Shown here: in pieces, positions 25,428 to 34,988 of the stretch
Layout: each line of letters begins with the position of its first letter
Numbering within the stretch: the stretch's first letter is position 1
Source of the DNA: Lacisediminihabitans sp040549525
Lineage (GTDB): Bacteria; Actinomycetota; Actinomycetes; Actinomycetales; Microbacteriaceae
Assembly (NCBI RefSeq): GCF_040549525.1
Contig: NZ_JBEPTM010000001.1
Span: forward strand, 248,001 to 312,000
DNA: 64,000 bases
Direction: 5' to 3'
Notes under the pieces: model-generated
Told to the model about the DNA's origin: nothing
Databases searched by the model: none
Seen by the model: the letters and a program-made list of their open reading frames with translations, nothing else
Translations under genes and position numbers: made by a program

Positions 25428-26648
25428 TCAGGACCTGGGGCTGAGCACCGTCGCCACCCGGTCCCACCAGGCGGCGCTCGCCGCACGCTGGGTGTCGGCG
25501 ATGGTGCGGCCGGCCGTCGTCATCTCGACCCGATCGGCCCAGACCCGGGCCAGCAGCTCCGGGCCGTCCCCGGCGAGCAGCGCCGCGACGGGCAGGATGC
25601 CGCGCTGCCCGAAGTTCTCGAGTGCGCCGGTGAGCTTCACCCGGGTGTACTCGTCCACCGGGATTCCGATGGTCGGGACCCCGGCCGGCACAGCGAAGAC
25701 CGCAGGGTGGTAACGGCTGGTGACCACGAGGGAAGCCGAGCGGGCGATCCGGGCGGCACCCGGCGCATCCGGAGGCACGACCGCCAGCACGCGCTGCGAG
25801 ATCATCTGCGCCATCACCCGCTGGTGAACCACCGAGTCGCCGCGCACCCGGGCCTCATCGAGCGAACCGAAGTGGGCGAGGAAGACGATGTCGAGGTCCG
25901 TGGTCTCGACGATCTCGTCCAGGAGGTCGGCGATGGCTGCGGTCACGGCGTCGCGATCCGCATCCCCCACATGGTTGGCGAGCGTGACAACACAGATCGG
26001 CAGCGCAGGAAGCGTCTCATCGAACAGAAAGCTGGCGTCATCCGCGCCGAGTCGCAGCCGATCGGCGGGCACGTCGAGGCTCTGCGCCACCGCGAGCGAG
26101 GCGGACTCCCGCACGCTCACCAGCTGAGCGAGCCCGAGCAGGCGTGCGACGAGGGCAGAGTCCTCATCGCTGAGCTGCGGCCCGAGGGTCTGGCCGCTCA
26201 CGACGAAGGGCTTGCCGAGGGCCTTCGCGATGCCGGCGATCGCCAGGCGTTCGAAGATGTGGGAGGGCCAGGTGGAGGCGAGGTTGCCGCCGCCGGTGAC
26301 CGCGACACCATCGCTGCCCCGGATGGCGTCGATCACGGCGAGCGCGGAGTCGTCGTCGGCGAGCAGGCCGGTCTCGCCTGCGGCGGTGCGCAGCACGCGG
26401 TCGAGGCGGTCTTGCTGAGCGGCGCGGCCACCCGCGGAGGGCGCGAATCCGATGCCACGGACGGCTTCGATCCCGAATCCGTCGGCGCCGTAACGCGCGA
26501 TCGTCTCTGACGGGTTCGCGGAGACGGCCACGAGGGAATCGAGCCCGCGTGCGCGCATCGCGTCGACGAAGGCCTCGAACATCGCTTCATCGCCAATGTG
26601 GATCATCTCGTCGATCACGCCGACGTCTCCGATTGCTACTACGCGCAC
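25428..26648 (-). CDS. Polysaccharide pyruvyl transferase family protein
   Basis: A 406-residue protein of the WcaK/CsaB type, which adds pyruvate ketals to sugars of capsules and secondary wall polymers. It has the two-lobed layout: GDEAMFEAFVDAM near residue 19, TGGGNLASTWP near residue 118, and VTSRYHPAVFAVPAGVPTIGIP in the C-terminal lobe, the family hallmark. The GTG at 26648 has GGAG six bases upstream. It diverges from the HEAT-glycosyltransferase gene, and together they form a surface glycan locus. The acceptor is unknown. Confidence 0.85.
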   Translation of the reverse strand: MRVVAIGDVGVIDEMIHIGDEAMFEAFVDAMRARGLDSLVAVSANPSETIARYGADGFGIEAVRGIGFAPSAGGRAAQQDRLDRVLRTAAGETGLLADDDSALAVIDAIRGSDGVAVTGGGNLASTWPSHIFERLAIAGIAKALGKPFVVSGQTLGPQLSDEDSALVARLLGLAQLVSVRESASLAVAQSLDVPADRLRLGADDASFLFDETLPALPICVVTLANHVGDADRDAVTAAIADLLDEIVETTDLDIVFLAHFGSLDEARVRGDSVVHQRVMAQMISQRVLAVVPPDAPGAARIARSASLVVTSRYHPAVFAVPAGVPTIGIPVDEYTRVKLTGALENFGQRGILPVAALLAGDGPELLARVWADRVEMTTAGRTIADTQRAASAAWWDRVATVLSPRS

Positions 26649-26808
26649 CTGTGTCTCCGAATGTCTTGAGGGGCGTCGCACCGCGCGAGCCGTCACCACG
26701 CTAGCCGAAAGGATGCCGGTTGCCGCGCGGCGGCCTCGGCTACCACGCGTCGAATACCCAGCACAAGCCCATCGTTCTATCAGCCGGATCACGCTTATCA
26801 TCGGGGTT

Positions 26809-28971
26809 GTGGGCATCCAGACATCTCTAGACGCAGTGCTGCGGGCGGACCGGGTCGTCGACTCGATGCGTCTCGCCGACGACCTCGCGTTCGAGGCCAG
26901 TCGTGACGGTGGTGCCCGCACGGTTCGAGTGCTCACAAACGCGCTGAACAGCGAGGACCAGCTCGCCGCCATCGCCGCGACCCACGCTCTCGCGCAGATC
27001 TTCGACGAGCAGGCGGATATCGCCCTGTCGCGACTGCTGTCGAGCAGCCGAGGATTCATGCGTGAGCACGCCGCTTGGGCTCTGAGCCTGCGACTTCCGC
27101 GCTTCGACACCGTCGGTCGGCTCATCGGACTCGTGTCCGCCGGTGGATTCGGTGGGATGCTCGCGCAGCGCACCCTCGAACAGTGGGGATCCCCGGTCGC
27201 GGAGCATGTGGCCATCGGGCTGGAGTCCGCGTTGCTCGGAGTCGACGAGCCCGGCGCACGCTACCGGCTCGTTGAGACTCTCGGTCTGGTGCGCAAGTCC
27301 GTCGCCACCCCGGCACTCCTGCGCATCGCCACCGACATCTTCGAAGAGGAATCGGTGCGCGTCGCAGCGGTCTCCGCCCTCGGCCAGCGAAACGGGGATC
27401 GCGAGATCCTCGCGGTGCTCGACGAGCTGGCGCGGTCAGAGGGGTATCTCGGCGATGTCGCGCGCCTCTCCCTCGTCGACCTCTCCGCGGAATCCGCCCC
27501 TATGGACACCGAACGTCGCGGCCTCACGATCGCCCAGCTCTTCCTGCACGCCGACCTCGACGCCGGTCTGACCCAGGCCGGCAGCGGGGACAACGGCGGC
27601 ATCGCCACCCTGCTCGTGCGCCTCGGGGATGCCCTGGTCGCGAGCGAGGATGATTCCCCCCGGGTCGAGCGTGTCATCACCCTGTCACGCGGATCGGTCG
27701 ACGAAGCGCTGAAGAGCGTCGTCGACATGGGTACCGGCGCGTGGGGTCACGATTACGGGCGGGTGCCACTGTTGAGCGAACCGGTGCAGTCCGCCAGCGC
27801 CTGGCCGCTGCGTGTGGCCGCGCGCCGAGGCATCCGCCGCATGCTGCGCGCCGCGGGCGGAGTGGACCTGCTGCATCTGCGGATGGCGGACGTCGGCAGC
27901 CTCGCCGCCGCCGATGTCGCCCGCGAGCTCGACATCCCCGTCGTCTTCACTGTCGCGCCAGACCCGCACGCGGTCATCCACTCCCTCGACCTCTCCGGTC
28001 GTCTCACCCGGCAGAATTTCGGGGAGGTGGACGAGGTCGAACACTTCTGGTTCCGTACGCACCTAGTGCAGCAGCTCGCCGCGAACGCCGCACACACCGT
28101 GCTGTTTCCGCGGCCATCGCTCGAGCTCGACATGCGCGAGCTCGTGGGGATCGACATCACGGCGCACCCGGAACGCCACACGATCGTGCCGGAGGGCATC
28201 GACCTCGAGGTCGTGGACCAGGCCGTGGTCGAGAGTGCCGGCCATGCGGCCGGGCAGCCCGCGAGCCCTGCCATTCGGGAGCTGCGCGAACTACTCGCCG
28301 ACCTGCCCAAGCATCGGCGCGACCTCCCGCTTCTCGTCAGTGTCGGTCGCTTCCACCGGGTGAAGGGCATGGCCACGATCGTGGATGCCTGGGCCGACGG
28401 TGCCCTCGCCGATCGGGCGAACCTGCTGTTGATCGGCGGAAACCTGGTGGATCCGTCTGCCGACGAACGTGAACAGCTCGAGCTGATGGACGCCATCATC
28501 GCGCCGGAGAACCGGTCTGCCGCCGGGCTGGTGCTTTCGGGCCATCGCCGCAACGACACCGTCGCCCGGTGGGTCGCCGCCGCCCGTTTCGGGCTGCCCG
28601 GCCTCGCCGCCCCGCGGGGGATCTACGTCTGCGGAAGCCTCAAGGAGGAGTTCGGCATCGCGCTTCTCGAGGCGATGGGTTCCGGACTGCTCGTCGTGGC
28701 CCCGGACGGCGGCGGCCCGGCCACCTACGTCGAGCGCGGTGTCACCGGCTTCTTGACTCCGACGTGGGATGTCGCGCTGCTTCGCTCGGCGATGGTCGAG
28801 GCCCTCGATGCCTCCATCGCCGAGGAGACCGTCGACCGCGCCACCGCCTCCCGCGACACGGTGGAGCGCAGCTTCACGATCCAGGCGATGGCGCGTGCAC
28901 TGTCGAATGTCTACCAGGGAGTGCACGACGAGGAGAGTGAATCGCGGGGCTGGTCGTTCGCGGCACTGTGA
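26809..28971 (+). CDS. HEAT-repeat protein fused to a GT4 glycosyltransferase
   Basis: A 720-residue protein. Residues ~15-230 are helical repeats of HEAT type (DQLAAIAATHALAQIF, ESVRVAAVSALGQRNGDREIL); a linker follows; residues ~340-700 are a GT-B glycosyltransferase of the sucrose-synthase/GT4 kind, with SVGRFHRVKG near 510 and the E-x7-E nucleotide-sugar site Glu613/Glu621 (KEEFGIALLEAMGSG). The repeat part may bind a protein or glycan partner. The GTG is 7 bases behind TATCAT with no ribosome binding site, so the message may be leaderless. A GT1-like gene follows directly. Confidence 0.82.
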   Translation: MGIQTSLDAVLRADRVVDSMRLADDLAFEASRDGGARTVRVLTNALNSEDQLAAIAATHALAQIFDEQADIALSRLLSSSRGFMREHAAWALSLRLPRFDTVGRLIGLVSAGGFGGMLAQRTLEQWGSPVAEHVAIGLESALLGVDEPGARYRLVETLGLVRKSVATPALLRIATDIFEEESVRVAAVSALGQRNGDREILAVLDELARSEGYLGDVARLSLVDLSAESAPMDTERRGLTIAQLFLHADLDAGLTQAGSGDNGGIATLLVRLGDALVASEDDSPRVERVITLSRGSVDEALKSVVDMGTGAWGHDYGRVPLLSEPVQSASAWPLRVAARRGIRRMLRAAGGVDLLHLRMADVGSLAAADVARELDIPVVFTVAPDPHAVIHSLDLSGRLTRQNFGEVDEVEHFWFRTHLVQQLAANAAHTVLFPRPSLELDMRELVGIDITAHPERHTIVPEGIDLEVVDQAVVESAGHAAGQPASPAIRELRELLADLPKHRRDLPLLVSVGRFHRVKGMATIVDAWADGALADRANLLLIGGNLVDPSADEREQLELMDAIIAPENRSAAGLVLSGHRRNDTVARWVAAARFGLPGLAAPRGIYVCGSLKEEFGIALLEAMGSGLLVVAPDGGGPATYVERGVTGFLTPTWDVALLRSAMVEALDASIAEETVDRATASRDTVERSFTIQAMARALSNVYQGVHDEESESRGWSFAAL

Positions 28972-29001
28972 ATGGAACGGCGCTGTGAACGGGACGACGC
29001 T

Positions 29002-30306
29002 GTGACCCTCCTCATCATCAGTCCCGACTACGCCTCTCACCTCCTGCCCCTCGCCACCCTCGGCACCGCCTGGCGTGATGCCGGCGAACGGGTGGTGGTG
29101 GCCACCGGTCCCGCCACCGCAGACATCGTCGAATCCTTCGGTTTCGAACGCGTCAACCTGCAGCTCGGCAAGGGCTCGAACCCCGGAGTGATCCGGGCCG
29201 AACAGCAACCCACCGGGGAGGACGACGCCTTGCGTGGATTCTTCGACGCGACCCGGCGCGGCATGGTGGAGACACTGGCCTTCCAGGCCGAGGCGCGACT
29301 CAGCGATCTGATGTGGGAGCCGGTGCGCGTGGCCCGGGAGGTGCAGGCCGTTGTCGCACAGATCCAGCCCGACGCGATCATCGTGGACCACCTGGCCTTC
29401 AGCGCGCGGCTGGCTCTGGTCGCCGCGGGTGTCGCCTACGCGGACGTCGTGCTCGGGCATCCGTCCGCCCTTCCCGTCGGTGATGAGGTCTACGGCTTCC
29501 CACCGGCCTGGCCCGCGGCGTTCGACCCGACGGCCGAGGAATTGCGGATGCTGCGCGGCCTCTGCGACCGGGTGAGCGAGTCCTTCACCGCCGAATGGAA
29601 CGCCGCCCTTGCCGAGTTGGCACCGAAGGCGCCACCTTCGGAAAGCGCCTTCGGTGAACACGGGGAGCTTCTGCTGCTCAACTACCCGGCCGAGCTCTCT
29701 CCGCCCGCCCGCACAGCGATCCTTCCGCCACACCGCTTCCTCGGCTCCGCGGTGCGCGAGGAAGCGCGAGATCCCGAGGTCGAGGCCTGGCTCGCGGTGA
29801 GCGATGACCCCTTCGTCTACGTGAGCTTCGGCAGTTTCCTGTCGGTGCGGGCGGATGTGCTCGCCTGCGTGTGCGAGGCACTCCAGCGGGTGGGGGTCCG
29901 TGGTGCGATCGCCATCGGGTCCGCCGACCGCTCCGAACTCGGCGAATTGCCGGCGGAATGGCTCGTGCGCGAGTTCCTTCCCCAGGTGACCCTGCTCGAC
30001 CGAGCCGCCGCCGCCGTGACCCATGGCGGCAACAACAGCGTCACCGAGTCGATGACGGCGGGGGTGCCGCTGGTGGTGCTGCCGTTCTCGACCGACCAGT
30101 TCGCCGGGGCGGCAGCCCTCGAGGATGCGGGATTCGGGATCGCGCTCGCTCCGAACACCGCGACGGTGGACGAGCTGGAGGCAGCCGTGCGCGACGCACT
30201 GGAGCTCCCGGCTCGTGCGGCGCTCGCGTCGCTTTCTGCCGGGCTGCGTCAGGAGGCGGGAAGCCGCCGGGCCTTCTCCGCGGTCGCGTCGGTTCCCACG
30301 AGCTGA
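29002..30306 (+). CDS. GT1-like glycosyltransferase (UGT/MGT type)
   Basis: A 434-residue GT-B enzyme. The C-terminal half has VYVSFGSFLS near residue 280 and the donor-binding block THGGNNSVTESMTAGVPLVV near residue 340, as in macrolide and sterol glycosyltransferases (UGT/MGT). It probably glycosylates a lipid or small molecule with an NDP-sugar. I chose the GTG at 29002, preceded by GGGA; an ATG at 28972 directly abuts the stop of the upstream gene and would add 10 residues. Its 3' end overlaps the convergent GT2-like gene by 58 bases. Confidence 0.85.
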   Translation: MTLLIISPDYASHLLPLATLGTAWRDAGERVVVATGPATADIVESFGFERVNLQLGKGSNPGVIRAEQQPTGEDDALRGFFDATRRGMVETLAFQAEARLSDLMWEPVRVAREVQAVVAQIQPDAIIVDHLAFSARLALVAAGVAYADVVLGHPSALPVGDEVYGFPPAWPAAFDPTAEELRMLRGLCDRVSESFTAEWNAALAELAPKAPPSESAFGEHGELLLLNYPAELSPPARTAILPPHRFLGSAVREEARDPEVEAWLAVSDDPFVYVSFGSFLSVRADVLACVCEALQRVGVRGAIAIGSADRSELGELPAEWLVREFLPQVTLLDRAAAAVTHGGNNSVTESMTAGVPLVVLPFSTDQFAGAAALEDAGFGIALAPNTATVDELEAAVRDALELPARAALASLSAGLRQEAGSRRAFSAVASVPTS

Positions 30307-30944
30307 CGCATCGCGGCCCGGCTGGACCGGGCCTCGCGGTATTGCTCCATCAGCGCGGCGTTCGCGTCGTACTGGTCACCCTCGCGTGCCTGTGCCGCGT
30401 GGTGCAACGCGTAGACGACTCCCTCATGGCGACGAGGCGCCTCGTCGAGAAGGGTCTCGTGCGCCACATACCAGGCCGCATCTTCGAAGCCCCACCCGCG
30501 GAATCTCTCGTCCTGGCCGCCGTGGCTCCACCAGCTCTGCGGTGTCGTGATGTAGACCCCGGAGCACGCGCCGTTCACGAGCTCGAATTCACACTCGTCC
30601 AGGGGGATGCCCTCGGTGAACTGTGCGGTGCCAGCAGTTCCGAGCCAGTGATAGCGGGTATAGGGCAGGTGCACCAGGCCGGAAGTGGATGCCGCGGCGA
30701 TCGCCTCGAGCAGGGGTTCGAGCTGGGGAATCGTGTCGGCGTCGTTGATCACGACGACCTCGCCAGCATCCTCGATCGAGTTCATTCCCAGGTTGCGGCA
30801 ACGCGCCAGATTGAAGATCTCGTCGTCGGAATCGATGGTGCGGATGTCGACATCACCGAGGTTGCGCACGTACCAGTCCACTACCGCGTCGATGGCCGCG
30901 AGCCGCGAGGGCTGGGGACGCCAGGGGATCAGAACAGTGAGCAC
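30249..30944 (-). CDS. GT2/GT27-like glycosyltransferase
   Basis: A 231-residue GT-A enzyme: VLTVLIPWRPQPSRLAAI at the N terminus, a DxD-type motif in VVINDADTIPQ near residue 70, and a galactosyltransferase C-terminal block (VYITTPQSWWSHGGQDERFRG is the core) with GWGFEDAAW. The GTG at 30944 lies 5 bases behind TATGCT without a ribosome binding site, so it may be leaderless. Its gene end lies 58 bases inside the end of the convergent GT1-like gene, a dense arrangement suggesting mutual transcript interference. Confidence 0.82.
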   Translation of the reverse strand: MLTVLIPWRPQPSRLAAIDAVVDWYVRNLGDVDIRTIDSDDEIFNLARCRNLGMNSIEDAGEVVVINDADTIPQLEPLLEAIAAASTSGLVHLPYTRYHWLGTAGTAQFTEGIPLDECEFELVNGACSGVYITTPQSWWSHGGQDERFRGWGFEDAAWYVAHETLLDEAPRRHEGVVYALHHAAQAREGDQYDANAALMEQYREARSSRAAMRQLVGTDATAEKARRLPAS

Positions 30945-31095
30945 AATCAAGCATAAGTGTGCCGCGATCCTTGTGTGTGCAGCCGGCCCCCTAGTCCGGT
31001 GAGGGGTGGCAATCAAGGGTGCTTCGAGAACCCATCCCCACCCTTCTTTTCCTCCATCATGGAAGTCCTACGCACATGAGTGAAAGAGGCGCCGG

Positions 31096-31563
31096 ATGTC
31101 GGTCAACGTTCGCGAGCTGGCGTGCAGCCCGGAGGATGTCTTCGCGGTGCTCGACGACGGGTGGGTCTTCACGACCTGGGTGGTGGGTGCCTCCCGCATG
31201 CGGGACGTCGACGAGAACTGGCCCGCCGTCGGCTCTGCTCTCCAGCATTCCTTCGGAGTCTGGCCGGCGCTCATCAATGACGAGACAACGGTGCTCGAAT
31301 ACGACTCTCCCCGCCACCTGGTGATGCAGCCGAAGGGGTGGCCGCTGGGGGAGGCGCGGGTGGTGATCGATGTGAAGCCCCGCGGGCGTGGCTGCGTCGT
31401 GCGCATCGAGGAGTACGCCGTCGCGGGCCCGGCCTCGTGGGTGCCGCGCCCCCTGCTCGACGTGGCGCTGTATCGGCGGAACGCCGAGACTCTGCAGCGT
31501 CTGGCGTTCATCGCAGAGGGCAGGTCCGACAGCCGGGCTTCCTCCACCGGAGAAGTCGGATGA
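31096..31563 (+). CDS. SRPBCC-family protein
   Basis: A 155-residue START/polyketide-cyclase-like fold: N-terminal strand VNVRELACSPEDVFAVLDDGW, a central WPALINDETTVLEYDSPRHL region and a long C-terminal helix (RPLLDVALYRRNAETLQRLAFIAEG). These proteins bind hydrophobic ligands; none is indicated here. AAAGAGG lies six bases before the ATG. It stands alone between the glycan locus and psuG. Confidence 0.8.
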   Translation: MSVNVRELACSPEDVFAVLDDGWVFTTWVVGASRMRDVDENWPAVGSALQHSFGVWPALINDETTVLEYDSPRHLVMQPKGWPLGEARVVIDVKPRGRGCVVRIEEYAVAGPASWVPRPLLDVALYRRNAETLQRLAFIAEGRSDSRASSTGEVG

Positions 31564-31705
31564 GCGCGAACGCGGCACCTGTCATCGGCGGCCGTGGCGA
31601 CTGAGTTCTATCTGCCAAGGATCGAGCCGAGGTCGACGCTCTGGGGGCAATCGCTGTGAGCGTCGACGAGTCGGTCATGAGGGGGCGCCGATAGTCTGGA
31701 GCCCT

Positions 31706-32632
31706 ATGACAACCGCATCCGCCAGCCCCGCGTTCACCGTCTCCGCCGAAGTCGCCGAGGCCCTGGAGAATGGGCGCCCCGTTGTGGCTCTCGAGTCCAC
31801 GATCATCTCCCACGGACTTCCGCGACCCCGCAATCACGAAGCAGCCCAGGAGTTCGAGCAGATCCTTCGCGATGCCGGAGTGACGCCGGCGACCATCGCG
31901 GTGCTCGACGGGGTGCCACAGATCGGGCTGGATACCGAGGGCGTGCGCCGCATCGCCGAAGAGGATCTCACCAAAGCGAGTGTGCGGGACCTTCCCGTGC
32001 TCGCCGCCGCGGGAGCATCCGGGGCGACCACCGTCGCCGCCACCGCGCACCTCGCCGCTCTCGCGGGAGTGCGGGTCTTCGCCACCGGTGGTCTCGGCGG
32101 GGTGCACCGCGGAGCCAGTGCGACCTTCGACGAATCGGCCGACCTCTCCACGCTCGCCGTCACCCCGGTCACGGTGGTGAGTGCCGGCGTGAAGTCGGTG
32201 CTCGACATCGCCGCGACCCTCGAGCGGCTCGAGACCCTCAGCGTGCCGGTGGTGGGTTACCGCACCACCATCTTCCCGAGCTTCTGGCTCACCGAGTCGG
32301 CGTACACGATCGACTGGTCTGTCGAGTCCGCCGCCCAGGTCGCCGCGATCATGCGCAGCCAGGATGCCCTCGGCCATGGCCAGGGGATCGTGGTCGCCAA
32401 CCCGATCCCGCGCGAGCAACAGTGGGATCCCACCGAGCACGACCGGGTGCTGATCGAGGCGCTCGCCGCCGCCGATGAAGCCGGAATGCACGGCAAGGCC
32501 GTGACCCCCTTCCTGCTCGGGTATATCGTCGACGCCTCGGAGGGCCGCAGTCTCGAGGTCAACCTCGATCTCGCCCGCAACAACGTGCGATTGGCCGCTG
32601 AGATCGCGATCGAATGGTCAGCGCTTGTCTGA
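31706..32632 (+). CDS. psuG: Pseudouridine-5'-phosphate glycosidase
   Basis: A 308-residue enzyme that splits pseudouridine 5'-phosphate into uracil and ribose 5-phosphate. Family blocks are VVALESTIISHGLPRP near residue 27, ATGGLGGVHRGA near residue 124 and the C-terminal PFLLGYIVDASEGRSLEVN. The catalytic Lys and Asp of the family fall inside these blocks. The ATG is 8 bases behind TAGTCT, with a GGAG between. The kinase gene overlaps its end, giving a two-gene pseudouridine catabolic unit. Confidence 0.94.
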   Translation: MTTASASPAFTVSAEVAEALENGRPVVALESTIISHGLPRPRNHEAAQEFEQILRDAGVTPATIAVLDGVPQIGLDTEGVRRIAEEDLTKASVRDLPVLAAAGASGATTVAATAHLAALAGVRVFATGGLGGVHRGASATFDESADLSTLAVTPVTVVSAGVKSVLDIAATLERLETLSVPVVGYRTTIFPSFWLTESAYTIDWSVESAAQVAAIMRSQDALGHGQGIVVANPIPREQQWDPTEHDRVLIEALAAADEAGMHGKAVTPFLLGYIVDASEGRSLEVNLDLARNNVRLAAEIAIEWSALV

Positions 32633-33527
32633 TCTCCTCGCCAACTCTCGCCGAATCGTCGTCTTCGGCGATGTGGTGGACGACGTGGTGGTGGTGCCGG
32701 ATGGCGCCATTCGCGACGACACGGACACGCCGGCATCCATCCGCAACCGGGCGGGGGGATCCGCAGCGAACGCGGCCGCGTGGATGGGCTCGCTCGGGGC
32801 ATCCGTCGACTTCATCGGCCTGGTCGGAGCGGATGATGTCGCACGGCACAGCGCGCTGCTCGCCGACAGCGGCGTCACCCCGCACCTCTCGGGGCACGAC
32901 GAGCTGCCGACGGGGGCCATCATCGTGATCGTCGCGGGGGAGCGTCGCACCATGCTCACCGAGAAGGGTGCCAACGCGGAGCTGTCCCCGGACTCCGTGC
33001 CCAACCGCTTGCTCGCCGGCGCCGCTGTGCTGCACTTCACCGGCTACAGCGTGTTCTCCCAGACCGAGCAGGCCGCGCTGCGCGGCCTGCTGCAGCGGGC
33101 GAGCGCTCTGGGCGTGCGGGTCTCGGTCGACCCGGCCTCCGCGGGGTTCATCACCGACTTCGGGGTCGACCGGTTCCTCGACACCATCGACGGTGCCCAC
33201 CTGTTCTTCCCCAACCTCGAAGAGGGCAGGGTGCTCACGGGCCTCGACGATCCGATCGAGATCGCCGAGCGGCTCGGCGAGCGCTTCGAGATCGTGGCCC
33301 TCACCCTCGACACTGCCGGTGTCGTGGTCGCCGAACGTGGCATGCCGACGACGATGGTCGCTGCCATCCCGGTGACCGTCGTCGATCCGATCGGGGCCGG
33401 GGATGCCTTCGCGGCCGGATTCCTCGCGGCCTGGGTGTCCGGAGCCGGGGCGATGGCCGCGGCGGCGGCCGGCGCGCGTGCCGGGGCCATCGCCGTCGCG
33501 ACGATCGGCGGGCGTCCGAGGAGCTAG
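32625..33527 (+). CDS. psuK: PfkB-family kinase, probable pseudouridine kinase
   Basis: A 300-residue ribokinase-fold enzyme: VVFGDVVDDVVV at the N terminus, RAGGSAANAAAWMGSLG near residue 43 (PfkB signature 1) and DPIGAGDAFAAGF near residue 251 with the catalytic Asp of signature 2. The TTG start overlaps the psuG stop by eight bases, so phosphorylation of pseudouridine for PsuG is the obvious job. The N terminus is short and lacks the DNA-binding extension of some PsuK proteins. It ends four bases inside the convergent photolyase gene. Confidence 0.88.
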   Translation: MSDLLANSRRIVVFGDVVDDVVVVPDGAIRDDTDTPASIRNRAGGSAANAAAWMGSLGASVDFIGLVGADDVARHSALLADSGVTPHLSGHDELPTGAIIVIVAGERRTMLTEKGANAELSPDSVPNRLLAGAAVLHFTGYSVFSQTEQAALRGLLQRASALGVRVSVDPASAGFITDFGVDRFLDTIDGAHLFFPNLEEGRVLTGLDDPIEIAERLGERFEIVALTLDTAGVVVAERGMPTTMVAAIPVTVVDPIGAGDAFAAGFLAAWVSGAGAMAAAAAGARAGAIAVATIGGRPRS

Positions 33528-34921
33528 CCGGACTGCCCCGCCCGTTTCACCACCTCGTACGCCGCCAGTGCGAGGTCCCGCGACTTCTTCAGGTCGACGA
33601 TCGGCTGCGGGTAGTCGTCGGTTCCGAGCTCCGGCAGGTACCGGCGCTGGTAGGTCCCGTCGCGATCGAACTTCTCCGCCTGAAGCAGGGGATTGAAGAT
33701 GCGGAAGTAGGGTGCGGCATCCGCCCCCGATCCGGCGACCCACTGCCAGTTGCCCGGATTGCTGGCCTCGTCGGCGTCGACCAAAGTGTCCCAGAACCAC
33801 TGTTCGCCGATGCGCCAGTCCACGAGCAGGTTCTTGATGAGGAAGGATGCCACGACCATGCGCACCCGGTTGTGCATGTAGCCGGTCTGCCAGAGTTCGC
33901 GCATCCCGGCGTCGACGAAGGGGATTCCCGTGCGGCCCTGCTGCCAGGCCTCGAGATCGCGCGGGTCGGGAGCCTGCCACGGGAAGGCGTCGAAGTCGGT
34001 ACGGAAGTTCTTCTCGTGCAGGTCCGGCGCATGGAAGAGGATGTTCCAGTTGAACTCGCGCCAGCCGATCTCGCTGAGGAATTTGGGCGCGTTGCGACGG
34101 GCTGCGGCGTCGAGCTCGCCCCGCTGCGTGCGCTGCCAGACCTGGAACGGGCTGATCTCGCCGAACCGCAGGTACGGCGAGAGGCGGGAGGTCGCCTCTC
34201 CCCCCGGGGCATCCCGAGCGGTGTCGTAGTGGGCGAGGTCGTGGGCGGCGAAGTGCTCGAGCTGTGCGAGGGCGCCACGTTCGCCGGGAGTCCAGGCCTC
34301 CCGGATGCCGCCGGCCCAGTCTGGGCGGGTGGGCAGCAGGGCCCAGTCGCCCACGGAATCGCCGTCGACGCCTTCCACCCCGTCGAGGGAGGTGGGTGCG
34401 GGCAACGGCTCTCGCGGAGGGGCGGCGGCGAGGCAGGACTTCCAGAACGGGGTGAACACCCGAAACGGGGTACCGGATCCGGTGGTCACGGTCCATGGTT
34501 CGTGCAACAGGTTCGCCTGGAAGCTCTGCACGATGAGACCGAGCTCGCGAAGGCTCGACTTGAGCGCGGCATCCACCTCACGCTGCGGGCCACCGTAGCG
34601 GCGGTTCCAGAAGACCGCTCCCGCAGCGATGTCCGAGACCAGGCGGGGCAGCTCGACGGCGGCAGCGCCCCGCCGCAGCACGAAGGTCGCTCCGATCTCG
34701 CTCACGGAGGCCCTGAGAGCCTCGAGGCTGTGATGCAGCCACCATCGGCTCGCCGAACCGAGGGGACGGATGCCGCGGCTCTGCTCATCCAGCAGGTAGA
34801 GCACCACGACCGGCGCCCCCCGCTCGGCCGCCGCCGTGAGCGCGGGATTGTCGGCGACCCGGAGGTCGTCCCGCAGCCAGACGATCGTCGGTGAGGTGTC
34901 GGGATCTCGCGGCGGCGTCAT
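33524..34921 (-). CDS. phr: Deoxyribodipyrimidine photolyase, class I
   Basis: A 465-residue light-driven DNA repair enzyme that reverses cyclobutane pyrimidine dimers. The N-terminal antenna domain starts TIVWLRDDLRVADNPAL; the FAD domain has SRLSPYLRFGEISPFQVW, the photolyase signature GMRELWQTGYMHNRVRMVVASFL, and WQWVAGSGADAAPYFRIFNP, with the tryptophans of the electron chain. It reads away from psuK, and its 3' end overlaps psuK by four bases. TACTGT ends 7 bases before the ATG, another likely leaderless start. Confidence 0.95.
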   Translation of the reverse strand: MTPPRDPDTSPTIVWLRDDLRVADNPALTAAAERGAPVVVLYLLDEQSRGIRPLGSASRWWLHHSLEALRASVSEIGATFVLRRGAAAVELPRLVSDIAAGAVFWNRRYGGPQREVDAALKSSLRELGLIVQSFQANLLHEPWTVTTGSGTPFRVFTPFWKSCLAAAPPREPLPAPTSLDGVEGVDGDSVGDWALLPTRPDWAGGIREAWTPGERGALAQLEHFAAHDLAHYDTARDAPGGEATSRLSPYLRFGEISPFQVWQRTQRGELDAAARRNAPKFLSEIGWREFNWNILFHAPDLHEKNFRTDFDAFPWQAPDPRDLEAWQQGRTGIPFVDAGMRELWQTGYMHNRVRMVVASFLIKNLLVDWRIGEQWFWDTLVDADEASNPGNWQWVAGSGADAAPYFRIFNPLLQAEKFDRDGTYQRRYLPELGTDDYPQPIVDLKKSRDLALAAYEVVKRAGQSG

Positions 34922-34988
34922 GCTCTCCACAGTACGAGATACCGGGCCGGGGTCCGGTATTCCACTACGGTGTGCAGGAGGGGGTGTC

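Noticed and set aside
31508..32491. A 327-residue frame antisense to psuG.
   Set aside because: Shadow of psuG, whose family blocks are intact; no start signal.
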